From positions 1 to 64,000 of the forward strand of contig JAFZLK010000017.1 of the NCBI GenBank assembly GCA_017551515.1: a stretch of DNA of 64,000 nucleotides. Reading direction: 5' to 3'. Positions 37,401 through 44,964 of this stretch are shown here, piece after piece. Made by a program: the position numbers and the translations under genes. The stretch's first letter is position 1. Every line of letters starts with the position of its first letter. This DNA comes from Bacteroidales bacterium (GTDB lineage Bacteria; Bacteroidota; Bacteroidia; Bacteroidales; ML635J-15). The notes beneath the pieces were generated by a model. That model searched no databases. It was not told where the DNA came from and saw only the letters and a program-made list of their open reading frames with translations.

Positions 37401-39759
37401 CATACCATCTGTTAATATCGGCAATCGAACCATCGGGCTGGGTAACAGTAATAGTTCTGGTTTCAGAGCCTTGTGTTACGGTTATTGTGGCTTCCCTATC
37501 GGCACCGCTTATGTTTTCTGCTGCTGTGGCAGTAACTGTTGTTGTCGCTCCGCTTCCGCTTCCCGAATATGCCGAAAGGATTAGCCAACTTTCACTTGAA
37601 CTAGCCGTCCATCCAGTAGGATTATTGTCGTTTGCCTTTACGGTGAAACTCTTATTGTCACCAGTTGCTTCAAAGCTAAGAGTTTCGGGAGTTACAATAA
37701 GCAACGAAGGATCAACGGTGCAGAATGTCAGCATAATGTCAAGAGAGTATAACTGTATAGTGGTATGTTCTGTATCAGTATAATATGCTCCTGAATTTAA
37801 AGTCAGATAATCTGTTCCCTCGGATGTGAAGGAATACAAGTATTTCCCGTCGAAAGCCACAGAACTTCCCTCAAAGTCATCAACAGAAATAGGTGCGCCA
37901 TAATCGTTGTAATATGCACGAATAAGCGACTTGCCATTTGCAACCAGTACAACCCAGAAATTTTTGGTTTCATCAATAGTATAAGGTGTGTTGAGAATTA
38001 TTTCCTGCTCTCCAAAATCGGACTGGATATAGTTCTGAGAATACACTTGAGTTCCCATTGCTCCTGCAATATTTGATGTGGAACCATTGCCGATCGATTC
38101 GACATTTCCGCCTTCAAAAATCTTTATTGTATAGCTGTTGTTTGTGTAATCGGTATAGTATGATGTCGAAGCACCGTCGAGTGTAGTAAATTTAACTTTA
38201 GTAATTTGATGACCAGAAGTATAATAGCCAAAACCTTCACCGCATATCACAACCATATTTCCAGGGTCAAGGTCTAGGAAAGTATCATAAGTGTCGGTTC
38301 CGAAACATCCCGGATCGTTAGGAATACCGCTTGGCTGGACAACGGTTACAGTAGCAGTTGCGCTTCCTTGCGTTATTGTTATGGTTGCAGTACGTTCCGA
38401 TGCAGTAGTGTTGCGAGTTGCCGTTGCAGTAACAGTTGTGTTTGAACCGCTACCCGAACCCGTTTCTGGGGAAACTGTCAACCACGACTGGTTGGAAGAT
38501 GCAGTCCACGACTGGCTTGATGCTGTGCTTGAACGTACCATAAAGGTTTTGCTTTCGCCAATGCCGGAAAGAGAAAGTGCGTTCGGAATAGCAAAGAGGC
38601 CTGCATTAGGTTCAATGCCAAATATTGCCGACTGGCTCTCGTTGAAAGTTCCGGCTCCGCTACCAATGTTTCCTGAACCTGGATTAAGGCTGGTAAGAGC
38701 AAAGAATCCGTCGCATGATCCGCCCCATCCCCAGTTGAAATGGAACTGGTCGTTGTTGTCGTATCCGTCGCAGATGAAGCAGTGTCCCGTACCTCCGCCT
38801 CTACCAGTATAAATGACAGGTCTGCTCGCATCAATTTCTGTATATATCATGTTTTTCCATACATCTTCATCATTGTAATCGCTTTTGTAGCAGCCGACGA
38901 GAGTGTTTTTGTAAAGGAAGAAGTTTTTTAATGCATATTCGGTAGTACCATTGTACGGACCGACGGTAACCGCACCGCTACCACCATGACTGCTAACATC
39001 ATACGACATGTGAACAGCCACGCCGCAATGGTACATGAGGGTTGCAACCGCGTCCTTTTGTGCCTGTGTCGCCGAATTTGAATAGGAATTCAACATATTG
39101 TCCCAGTCGTAAGTTGTGGAACCGAAGTCAACACTTAATTCGCCAAACTTAGAATGTGTATATGTTTGCGTACCGTTACCTTGTGCGGGGTAGTTCCAAT
39201 ATTTCATCAGCTGTGCCATTGCAGTAGCTACACAGCCTGTTACCGTGCGCTCGTCTTCGTCGTCATCGTACGGACAAAGAGCGTTGTATGGAAAGCCTTG
39301 GTTCCATTTTGTTTGAATAAGAGCATTTACCGACCCGTTTTGCTTTGATAAAACTGGCGTGCCGCTTATCAGCTTTCCCCATTTTGTAGCTATTTCATCC
39401 GAAGCTGCGACACCGTTTGCAATACCAAGGTTAATGTCTTGTTCGTAGCTCTGAAGCCATTCTTGCAAGTTTACTGGAATGTTTGCAGTGTCGAAATTGC
39501 CCTCGTCAGAGTAGCCCAAAATTGGCGTTGCAATGTCGTCGGCAGACACGATTACAAAACCGCCGTCGGTGTTGAAGATATAAAACGTTGTAAACTCAGT
39601 TTGTGATGTAACATCACTGAATGTTGCGCGAGTTGGTTTCCCGAGATTCTGTTCCCAGAATGTCTGTGCCACGTTTCTGGCAGTCTCAACATCAACATGT
39701 TTTGCAAATATCGGCAAGGTGAACAGTACCAATAATGCTAGCAATGATAACTTTCTCAT
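31498..39759 (-). CDS. Very large C10-family protease with 21 InlB-type repeats and T9SS tail
   Basis: The 2,753-residue product has a signal peptide (1-19), C10 propeptide, and catalytic domain with Cys176 in TVTGCVATAMAQ, His326 in GTGHCFICDGY and FHFNWGWGG (339-347). BACON domains lie at about 390-473 and 683-773, each followed by a strand-rich module (ITKVKFTTLDG / VTKVRFETYNG), then a CARDB-like domain at about 996-1113. From about 1120 to 2665 there are 21 tandem repeats of about 70 residues (GGTVSGAGNYTHGQ ... GYNFVNWTEN ... NRTLVANF), the InlB B-repeat-like/Flg_new_2 type; repeat 13 is divergent (VQWNDGVTTAQRTYMV). A T9SS type A domain ends it (SISVYPNPTSGMF). The repeats probably form a stalk placing the enzyme at the surface. 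It has its own promoter, structured leader and terminator. Confidence 0.95.
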   Translation of the reverse strand: MRKLSLLALLVLFTLPIFAKHVDVETARNVAQTFWEQNLGKPTRATFSDVTSQTEFTTFYIFNTDGGFVIVSADDIATPILGYSDEGNFDTANIPVNLQEWLQSYEQDINLGIANGVAASDEIATKWGKLISGTPVLSKQNGSVNALIQTKWNQGFPYNALCPYDDDEDERTVTGCVATAMAQLMKYWNYPAQGNGTQTYTHSKFGELSVDFGSTTYDWDNMLNSYSNSATQAQKDAVATLMYHCGVAVHMSYDVSSHGGSGAVTVGPYNGTTEYALKNFFLYKNTLVGCYKSDYNDEDVWKNMIYTEIDASRPVIYTGRGGGTGHCFICDGYDNNDQFHFNWGWGGSCDGFFALTSLNPGSGNIGSGAGTFNESQSAIFGIEPNAGLFAIPNALSLSGIGESKTFMVRSSTASSQSWTASSNQSWLTVSPETGSGSGSNTTVTATATRNTTASERTATITITQGSATATVTVVQPSGIPNDPGCFGTDTYDTFLDLDPGNMVVICGEGFGYYTSGHQITKVKFTTLDGASTSYYTDYTNNSYTIKIFEGGNVESIGNGSTSNIAGAMGTQVYSQNYIQSDFGEQEIILNTPYTIDETKNFWVVLVANGKSLIRAYYNDYGAPISVDDFEGSSVAFDGKYLYSFTSEGTDYLTLNSGAYYTDTEHTTIQLYSLDIMLTFCTVDPSLLIVTPETLSFEATGDNKSFTVKANDNNPTGWTASSSESWLILSAYSGSGSGATTTVTATAAENISGADREATITVTQGSETRTITVTQPDGSIADINRWYGNMAPNNIFFLEPGNQVIIRPEKYGNFAAGSQVTKVRFETYNGARVQNSSDYVNNSFTIKIYENNSVNSALTVAPGYTSNINSCLGTEVYSQNYTSESFTDDDYDLTHIVELNTPYTIQEGVNFWIAVVVNGKTIFDSNNVTSGEPILSSEFTPNMAVARANGKYLYTDTYSETDYINMNYSYGTSGDYKNTYSVNFDLSFYVSDGITPYVPSSDFEAKVYGEDNYLIRSAISIGANDNIVLYATATNNGPDDATQPFGVTLNLSSETLNERTINLSESNPLRVGYRRSFSYTITAEQMNQMLATGTFDICFSIDYSGQDVNETNNTYCITVIRETPNFTISASAQPAAGGTVTGAGTYNLGAGVNLVATPVAGYNFTSWTENGTVVSTNANYQFTVNSDRTLVANFTQSTYNVTATVDPANSGTISGNNSPYTYGNNVSLTANANPGFSFVNWTDEDASIVSTNATYQFTIDGNRNLVAHFDAEHYTITATANPTQGGSVEGAGSYDYGQQVTLTATANTGYTFVKWTENSNTVSTNATYQFTATGNRGLVANFELIGYNILATANPVAGGTVSGAGNYTHGQTVSLTATANNGYNFVNWTENNTIVSTNANYSFTATSSRTLVANFQIISYSISASANPTNGGTVSGAGNYNHGQNVTLTANANTGYHFVNWTENSSVVSSNAEYTFTANANRTLVANFEINTYIISANANPIAGGTVNGAGDYTHGQTVTLSAVANTGYNFANWTENGNTVSTNATYQFTATDSRTLVANFEAITFNISASAYPTEGGTVTGSGNYAYGQNVTLTAVANTGYTFTNWTENGAVVSTDAEYSFTSNDDRTLVANFEINTYTITASASPAEYGSVSGAGTYTHGQTVTLNATANADYSFVNWTENNTIVSTNATYSFTATENRTLVANFATITYTITASANPTEGGTVNGSGNYASGQEVNLSAIANTGYDFVNWTENDAEVSTDANYSFTATENRTLVANFQITSYTISASANPVEGGTVSGNGNYNYGQNVTLTATAYTGYTFVNWTENDVEVATDANYSFTATENRNLVANFQINTYVISADANPADGGTVNGAGNYTHGQTVTLSAVANTGYNFVSWTENGSVVSTNAEYSFTATDSRTLVANFEAITYNISASANPVEGGTIDGTGDYTYGQNVTLTAVANTGYHFVNWTENGNEVSTDAEYSFTATEGRTLVANFEINTYSVTAIANPTEGGNVSIDIASQNDLYNYGTNLVITATANDGYHFVQWNDGVTTAQRTYMVDANAEFIAYFVQDEAAQYIIAVTANPTEGGSVEGAGIYQENENVVLIANANTGYTFVNWTENGNIVSTNASYSFVATANRTLVANFELNTYTISASVNPAESGTITGAGEYTHGQNVTLIASANAGYTFVNWTEDGTVVSNTASYMFAATTDRTLVANFEINTYTITVSANPTEYGTVSGGGIYTHGQSVTISAVANEGYIFVNWTENGFIVSNDAEYSFTAASSRNFVANFGATSYTITADANPTAGGTISGAGEYVPGQTVYLTATANEGYTFVNWTEDGSVVYTNPDYRFTAIANRTLVANFEINTYTILANSSPIAGGTVEGAGDYIYGQTAILTATANEGYNFVNWTENDEEVSTDANYSFIVTGNRLLYANFQNRTLTVTAVANPTEGGIVEGADEYTYGQTATLTATANENYNFINWTENDVEVSTEAEYSFTVTADRNLVANFIYNELTICTITATANPIEGGTIDGAGDYTYGEAVSLTASANTGYHFVNWTENDAVVSVNENYSFTARENRNLVANFQRDTHTVYVTTNLLECGTVEGAGEYTDGETATLIATANDNYHFVNWTESGEELSTEAEYSFVVTRDRYIVANFEYEVSIDAVELGSISVYPNPTSGMFTVGLGAIEGDVICQIVNANGSLVETREINVDQDTEIVFDCNVAPGVYFVRVISGDSVWTESIVINR
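31765..36395 (-). repeat. 21 tandem coding repeats of about 220 bp
   Basis: This part of the protease gene encodes 21 units of about 70 residues in register, most sharing WTEN and LVANF. Unit DNA is similar but not identical, with high similarity between neighbours, so copy number could change by recombination. Confidence 0.85.
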
Positions 39760-39846
39760 CTGTTACTTTTTTTATTCAAGGACCTCAAAAAAGCTGTTGT
39801 CTGCTAAAAACGGGAAGTCCTTTGCCGAAATTAGCAGGCGAAAATA
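39760..39846 (-). promoter_or_regulatory. Structured 5' leader (copy B) of a C10 protease gene
   Basis: Stem 1 here is CTGCTAA (39837-39831, minus reading) with TTAGCAG (39807-39801), different bases from copy A but again fully paired. The loop again has CGG...CCG arms and AAGGACTTC (39822-39814), which can pair with GAGGTCCTT (39786-39778) by nine pairs including one G-U. The conserved text CGGCAAAGGACTTC is shared with copy A at 31322-31405. Confidence 0.6.
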
Positions 39847-39851
39847 AAGAA

Positions 39852-39859
39852 CAAAGGTA
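39852..39859 (-). promoter_or_regulatory. -7 box of the repeat-rich C10 protease gene
   Basis: Minus-strand TACCTTTG matches TAnnTTTG exactly and is followed by TTC, as upstream of the other C10 gene. No good -33 element was found. The leader would be about 85 nt. Confidence 0.55.
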
Positions 39860-39914
39860 ATGAAATTTTAGATTTTAAATTAACGAAATACGATTTTTTT
39901 TGAATTTGACGACA

Positions 39915-40000
39915 CACAAAAAGGTGTTCTCGCGGTACTCGAACAAAAAAAGGTGTCGCTACGCGAGAACGGTTAAGGAATCGCTGTCGCGAAAAATCAA
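39915..40000. repeat. Hairpin-rich non-coding segment
   Basis: GTTCTCGCG (39926-39934) is inverted as CGCGAGAAC (39962-39970). Nested short hairpins TCGCTACGCGA and TCGCTGTCGCGA and a direct repeat of AAAAAGGTGT are present. It lies in the 600-bp gap between the divergent protease and gldF genes; the rest of the gap (40001-40150) shows nothing clear. Confidence 0.55.
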
Positions 40001-40159
40001 ACAAATTGGGACAAATCTTACAAATATTTGTCAGATTTGACTACGTTGATTGTATAGCAATTCTGTCCGAAGGGCACTCCTAACCCCCGAAATGCAGCAG
40101 GCATTGAAACAGCGTCGGGCTTTAAGCCTTTTAGCCTGCAAGCCTGTTATCCATAACCC

Positions 40160-40300
40160 AGAAACGGCGGAGCCATATAAACGGGCGCCAGCCCACAGAA
40201 ACAGCGCAGCGTAGAAACTTAGAAACGGCGGAGCCATATAAACGGGCGCCAGCCCACAGAAACAGCGCAGCGTAGAAACTTCGAAACAGGCGTCAGCCAA
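40160..40300 (-). repeat. GAAAC mini-hairpin array with an exact 61-bp tandem duplication
   Basis: A 61-bp unit starting AGAAACGGCGGAGCC is repeated exactly at 40160-40220 and 40221-40281, followed by a partial unit with GGCGTCAGCC. Its hairpins (GGCGGAGCC, GGGCGCCAGCCC, CGCAGCG) are the same type as at 24591-24876, in the inverse orientation. Confidence 0.75.
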
Positions 40301-40329
40301 ATTTTTTTTCCACATTTCACAATTATATG

Positions 40330-40337
40330 TACCTTTG
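40330..40337 (+). promoter_or_regulatory. -7 box of the gldFG operon
   Basis: TACCTTTG matches TAnnTTTG. An in-frame ATG at 40327 overlaps it and would not be transcribed, so the start at 40360 is preferred. Confidence 0.55.
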
Positions 40338-40359
40338 CAGTTTGTCTTATTTTACAAAT

Positions 40360-41091
40360 ATGTACACACTATTTTTAAAGGAAATAAAAGGCTTCTTCAG
40401 TTCGACTATCGGCTATCTGGTAATTGCCGTCTTTTTGCTGATTGTGGGGCTGTTCATGTGGGTTTTCCCAACAAACTTTAATATCTTTCAGGTAAATGCG
40501 GCGAATATCGACACGCTGTTCCTGATTTCGCCGTGGGTGTTCCTCTTCCTCGTGCCTGCAATCACGATGAATATGTTCGCCGATGAACTTCGCACAGGCA
40601 ACATGGAACTTCTGCTCACCCGTCCAATATCAGAGTTCAAGATTGTGATGGCAAAGTATCTCGCCGCCGTGGTGCTGGTGCTGATTGCTTTGCTACCCAC
40701 GCTGTTGTTCCTCGTTTCTGTACACAATCTGGCAGATCCGGTCGGAAATGTTGACTACGGAGCAATAGCAGGTTCGTACATCGGACTGTTTTTCCTCGGT
40801 GCCGTGTATGCTTCGATAGGCATTTTCGCAAGTTCGCTGTCGAAAAATGTAATTGTGTCGTTCCTGCTCGGAATCGTTTTCTGCTTCCTGTTCTACCTCG
40901 GATTCGACCTTTTGTCGGACTTGGTTTCAACTGGAACGGGAACCGACTTTGTAAAATCGCTGGGCATAAACGACCATTACAGCTCAATTAGTCGTGGCGT
41001 TGTCGATTCGCGCGACATCGTTTATTTCCTCAGCGTGATAGCGGTTTTTGTATTCTTTTCTAAACTCAGACTTGAAAGTCGCAAATGGTAG
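40360..41091 (+). CDS. gldF: Gliding-motility-type ABC transporter permease GldF
   Basis: The 243-residue inner-membrane protein has six membrane helices and the ABC-2 permease pattern: FLKEIKGFFSSTIGYLVIAVF at the start, then FLVPAITMNMFADELRTGNMELLLTRPIS (about 69-97), the conserved cytoplasmic E-x-R-x-G-x-x-E-L-L motif, and C-terminal FFSKLRLESRKW. GldF works with GldG and the ATPase GldA, which is not in this window. First found as gliding genes in Flavobacterium, the pair is also present in non-gliding Bacteroidota. gldG follows after 12 bp. Confidence 0.85.
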   Translation: MYTLFLKEIKGFFSSTIGYLVIAVFLLIVGLFMWVFPTNFNIFQVNAANIDTLFLISPWVFLFLVPAITMNMFADELRTGNMELLLTRPISEFKIVMAKYLAAVVLVLIALLPTLLFLVSVHNLADPVGNVDYGAIAGSYIGLFFLGAVYASIGIFASSLSKNVIVSFLLGIVFCFLFYLGFDLLSDLVSTGTGTDFVKSLGINDHYSSISRGVVDSRDIVYFLSVIAVFVFFSKLRLESRKW

Positions 41092-41103
41092 GAGGGTAAA
41101 GTC

Positions 41104-42921
41104 ATGACAAAAGAAATAGAAAACAAGAAATCATTTTCGCAGATGCGCCGCCAGAACCGCAACCAGAATATTTTTCAGGCTGTGCTGATATTGGCGTTGA
41201 TAGTTGTATTGAACATTTTATCGACACAGGTTTTCTTCCGTGCCGACCTAACCAAGGAAAAACGCTTCTCCATATCAGACATCTCGAAGCAGGTGCTCGA
41301 TAGCATTGATGACGATGTTTACATTGAGATATTCCTCAAGGACAACGACTTGCCATCGGAACTTGTCCGCTATCAGCGCACCGTGGACGACTTTTTGAAG
41401 AACCTCTGCCGTTATTCAAACAATATCCGCTACGAGTTCAAGAATCCGTTTACCGAACATAGTGGCGAGGAGCAAGGTTTTGTGCAGAAATGGTTCGGTT
41501 TCCTTTCCGATGAGGAGGAAGTTGACCCTATGGAGAAGAAGAAAATATTTGCCCAACTTTATAACAAAGGTTTGAATCCCACATACATAGTGCAGGAAGA
41601 AGGCATGGGCGGTTCCGAAAAGATAATTTTCGCTGGAGCATTGGTAAAGTACAAGGAAAAGGACTTTCCTGTAAATCTGCTTACCAATAGCGTTTCGGGC
41701 AACAAGCCATATACAATGCTCAGTTCCACCGAATTGGAGCGCGAGTTTGTTCATGCGCTGTGGATGCTTTCAAGTCGCAAGATACATAAGGTCGCCTTCC
41801 TCGAAGGTCACGACGAGCTTGATGAGAACCGCACCTACGATATAATGACTTCGTTGTCAAAATATTACCGCATAGAGCGAGTGAACATGAACGGAAGTCT
41901 AACTGCTCTTGACGAGTATGGTTGCGTGGTGATTGCCAAGCCTCAGAAAAGGTTCAACGAGCGCGACAAGTACATTATCGACCAGTACATAATGAACGGC
42001 GGAAAGGTCATCTGGCTGGTTGAGTGGATGAACTTCGACATGGACAGCCTCAACACCAACCCAACCGCTATGGCATTGATGAACGACATCAACCTCAGCG
42101 ACCAGCTTTTCAACTACGGCGTGCGCATCAATCCCGACCTTATTCAGGACTTGCGTTGCCTGCAGATTCCAGTATGCGTCAACACAGTGGAAGGCAAGCC
42201 ACAGTTTGAGCCAAAGCCGTGGTACTACTTCCCGCTCATCGTTCCCGACACTCTGCTTGATCACCAGCTTGTTAAGAATCTTGATGTTATGCGTACATGC
42301 TTCGTCAGTTCGATTGACACGGTAGGAGAAGATCCGTTGGTGAAAAAGACGATTTTATTACGAACATCGCAGTACGCAAAAGCCTTGTCGCATCCAGTTG
42401 AAATCAGCCTCGACATACTTCGCGAAAAGCCTGAAATGTTGACATTCAACAAACCGAATATGCCAGTTGCTGTGCTTCTCGAGGGCGAGTTCAAGTCGAA
42501 CTTTGCCAATAGGCTTCCACCCGAATTGGCTGACAACAAGGATTTTAAGTTCAAGGAACGAAGCGTTAAAACGCAGATGATTGTCATTTCCGATGGTGAC
42601 TTTATCCGCAACGAAATCAAGCGCATGGGCGACAAGGTTCAACCTTACCCTCTCGGCTACGACAAATACTACGATGCTCAATACACGCCCGGAAATACTC
42701 AGTTCATAGTAAACTGCGTTAACTACCTTTGTGCCGATGAGGGACTTATATCGTTGAGAATGAGGGAACTCAAGAGCCGTACGCTGAACGCTACGAAAGT
42801 AAGGGAAGAAAAGGCGATGTGGATTTGCATCAACCTCATTATACCGATACTTATCGTGTTGCTGATAGGATTCACAATGATAGTAATGCGCCGAGTAAAA
42901 TATTCGAAAAAGGAAAAATAG
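41104..42921 (+). CDS. gldG: Gliding-motility-associated ABC transporter component GldG
   Basis: The 605 residues have an N-terminal membrane helix (FQAVLILALIVVLNIL, about 20-36), the family motif RADLTKEKRFSISDISKQVL (about 42-61), a long extracytoplasmic region with the ABC-type uncharacterised fold (FLEGHDELD, IAKPQKRFNERDKYIIDQYIMNGGKVIWLVE) and a C-terminal helix (ICINLIIPILIVLLIGFTMIVM). It is thought to be the extracytoplasmic partner of GldF. The gene lies 12 bp after gldF and 6 bp before the DUF4340 gene, forming one operon. Length is close to other GldG proteins. Confidence 0.88.
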   Translation: MTKEIENKKSFSQMRRQNRNQNIFQAVLILALIVVLNILSTQVFFRADLTKEKRFSISDISKQVLDSIDDDVYIEIFLKDNDLPSELVRYQRTVDDFLKNLCRYSNNIRYEFKNPFTEHSGEEQGFVQKWFGFLSDEEEVDPMEKKKIFAQLYNKGLNPTYIVQEEGMGGSEKIIFAGALVKYKEKDFPVNLLTNSVSGNKPYTMLSSTELEREFVHALWMLSSRKIHKVAFLEGHDELDENRTYDIMTSLSKYYRIERVNMNGSLTALDEYGCVVIAKPQKRFNERDKYIIDQYIMNGGKVIWLVEWMNFDMDSLNTNPTAMALMNDINLSDQLFNYGVRINPDLIQDLRCLQIPVCVNTVEGKPQFEPKPWYYFPLIVPDTLLDHQLVKNLDVMRTCFVSSIDTVGEDPLVKKTILLRTSQYAKALSHPVEISLDILREKPEMLTFNKPNMPVAVLLEGEFKSNFANRLPPELADNKDFKFKERSVKTQMIVISDGDFIRNEIKRMGDKVQPYPLGYDKYYDAQYTPGNTQFIVNCVNYLCADEGLISLRMRELKSRTLNATKVREEKAMWICINLIIPILIVLLIGFTMIVMRRVKYSKKEK

Positions 42922-42927
42922 AACGAC

Positions 42928-43968
42928 ATGAAAAAAACTAACTTATTGTTACTGATTGTAATCGTAATTCTTGTTGGAGTTTCGATAGCAATATATTTTG
43001 TAAGGAACTACGATTCGCAGAGCACATTGCGCGACTTTGCCGTAGAAGATACCGCCTCGATAAACAAGATTTTCCTTGCCAATAAGAGCGGTTCGGCAGT
43101 TACCCTCGAACGCGCTGGCGACCATTGGACTGTAAACAAGCAATATACTGCCCGTCGCGATTTTGTCAACAATCTGCTTACGACGATAAAGAAAATTGAG
43201 GTAAGTTCGCCTGTGTCATCGGCAAAGATGGACAGAGTTATGAAAGACCTGGCTGTTCAAGGCATAAAGGTTGAAATATATCAGGACGATGAACTTGTTA
43301 AGACTTATTATGTCGGTGGTGTAACCGAGGACAACAATGGAGCCTACATGATTTTGGAAAACTCTGATCGTCCGTTTATATTGACGCGACCAGGATTCAC
43401 AGGTTATCTTCCTGTGCACTATCTTCCTGAACTTTCGGAATGGCGCGAGCGCATTGCCTTCAACTACAATATCGAGGACATAGCAAAAGTTTATGTTGAA
43501 TATCCAGACAAGAGCGAATCGTTCATTGCCGAGCGACTTGGTGAAAACAACTACAACCTTAAGAACATTGACGGTAGCAGTATTGATGTTCCATTTGACA
43601 CTTTGCGCGTAAAGGAATTTGTCAGCAGGATAAAGTTTGTCGGTTTTGAAACTTTCATACTCGACAGCCTGCAGGCACAAAAGCGCGACAGCCTTCAAAA
43701 AACCGAAATGATGGCATCATTCACAATCGAGGACAATACAGGAGCAAAGAGCAAACTTGTAACCTATCGCCGACCAAACACCACAGGTCTTTTCGACCCG
43801 CAAGGCAATATTTTTGAATACGATGTCGACAATCTGTACGGAATAATTGATGGTGAGGTTGTCATTTTGCAATACCCAATCATCGATCCTATAACATTTT
43901 ACAAGTCGGATTTCTTTGGTCAGAACAATCACGAAGCCGTAAGGTTCAAGGAGGTACAGACACCTTAA
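42928..43968 (+). CDS. DUF4340 domain protein
   Basis: The 346-residue product has one N-terminal membrane helix (LLLLIVIVILVGVSIAIYFV) and a large exported domain with the DUF4340 pattern: DTASINKIFLANKSGSAVTL, then LLTTIKKIEVSSPVS, YYVGGVTEDNNGAYMIL and WRERIAFNYNIEDI. DUF4340 proteins often follow gldG-like ABC genes and are thought to act with that transporter in the envelope; the role is unproven. It closes the gldFG operon and converges with queG. Confidence 0.8.
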   Translation: MKKTNLLLLIVIVILVGVSIAIYFVRNYDSQSTLRDFAVEDTASINKIFLANKSGSAVTLERAGDHWTVNKQYTARRDFVNNLLTTIKKIEVSSPVSSAKMDRVMKDLAVQGIKVEIYQDDELVKTYYVGGVTEDNNGAYMILENSDRPFILTRPGFTGYLPVHYLPELSEWRERIAFNYNIEDIAKVYVEYPDKSESFIAERLGENNYNLKNIDGSSIDVPFDTLRVKEFVSRIKFVGFETFILDSLQAQKRDSLQKTEMMASFTIEDNTGAKSKLVTYRRPNTTGLFDPQGNIFEYDVDNLYGIIDGEVVILQYPIIDPITFYKSDFFGQNNHEAVRFKEVQTP

Positions 43969-43982
43969 TGGATTTACGAATT

Positions 43983-44004
43983 GGCTACGCCGAGCTAAAG
44001 GTTA
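43983..44004 (+). repeat. 22-bp dispersed repeat in a convergent gap
   Basis: This segment (GGCTACGCCGAGCTAAAGG...) recurs inverted at 14525-14547 with one inserted T. It starts with a mini-hairpin of the GTTTC-array type (GGCTACGCC). The 71-bp gap otherwise has only simple TTTACGA repeats. Confidence 0.5.
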
Positions 44005-44039
44005 CGATTTTTGATTTACGATTGTTCCTACTCCTAATG

Positions 44040-44963
44040 TCATTCTGAACATGAACCATCGCAAAGCATTGCGATGCTACAGTTTTCCAAAATCTTTTTC
44101 CTTCCTGCTCTTAGTAACGCCGTATTTGCAAACTTTTTCTGAAACTGGTGATTGCTCATGCTTTCCAATTCATCTGGCGAGAACGCTTTGATTTCAGGCA
44201 GAATGATGCCGTTTTTCTTTGGAACAGAAAAATTGTGTGGACAGCAGTCCTGACATGCATCACAACCATAAATGCGGTTACCCTTTGCCTGCCTTACATC
44301 ATCGTCGATGCTATCCTTCTTTTCGATGGTCTGGTACGAAATGCACTTGTTCGCATTTATGCCATCGAAAGAGAGAGCCTTTGTTGGACAAGCCTTTATG
44401 CATGCATTGCAACCGAGACAAGTCTGGTTTAGCGGTTGGTCGTAGTCGGATTCGAAATTTACAACCAATTCGCCGATGAAAACGAACGAGCCAAACTTTG
44501 TATTAATGATACATTTGTTTCGTCCGATGAATCCCAATCCTGATTTTTGTGCAAAGTACCTTTCAAACAATGGTGCAGAATCGACAAACGCACGACCATC
44601 AGCCTGTGGGCAAACTTTTTTTATTTCCTCAAGCATCTGGTTCAGCTTTTCCTTCAAAACAAAGTGATAGTCGCGACCAAGAGCGTATTTTGCAATCCTT
44701 ATATCATCGCGGTCCGGTTTTTCATCGGTATTGTAGGAATATAGCACCGAAATTACCGACTTTGCACCTTCGACAAGCAAGCCCAAGTCGCTACGCACAT
44801 CAATGTTGCGTTCCATGTACGACATTCCAGCGTTTCGCTCCGCTGCTAGCCAAGATTTTAATGCCGAAATCGTGTCGTTGTCAACCTCCGAATTGCTAAT
44901 GCCACATGCATCGAAGCCAACCGCTTCCGCTATGTCCTTCACCAAATTGGAATTGACAAACAT
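44040..44963 (-). CDS. queG: Epoxyqueuosine reductase QueG
   Basis: QueG reduces epoxyqueuosine to queuosine at tRNA position 34, using cobalamin and two 4Fe-4S clusters. The 307 residues show the N-terminal cobalamin-binding domain with the catalytic Asp in FVDSAPLFER (Asp128), then CLGCNACIKACPTKAL (Cys182, 185, 188, 192) and CDACQDCCPHN (Cys234, 237, 240/241). It is slightly shorter than long forms, which add C-terminal HEAT repeats. The ATG lies one base after the stop of the upstream gene, so the two are co-transcribed. Confidence 0.95.
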   Translation of the reverse strand: MFVNSNLVKDIAEAVGFDACGISNSEVDNDTISALKSWLAAERNAGMSYMERNIDVRSDLGLLVEGAKSVISVLYSYNTDEKPDRDDIRIAKYALGRDYHFVLKEKLNQMLEEIKKVCPQADGRAFVDSAPLFERYFAQKSGLGFIGRNKCIINTKFGSFVFIGELVVNFESDYDQPLNQTCLGCNACIKACPTKALSFDGINANKCISYQTIEKKDSIDDDVRQAKGNRIYGCDACQDCCPHNFSVPKKNGIILPEIKAFSPDELESMSNHQFQKKFANTALLRAGRKKILENCSIAMLCDGSCSE

Positions 44964-44964
44964 T

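Noticed and set aside
40031..40315. 94-codon minus frame in the gldF upstream region
   Set aside because: It is a translation of the hairpin repeat array.
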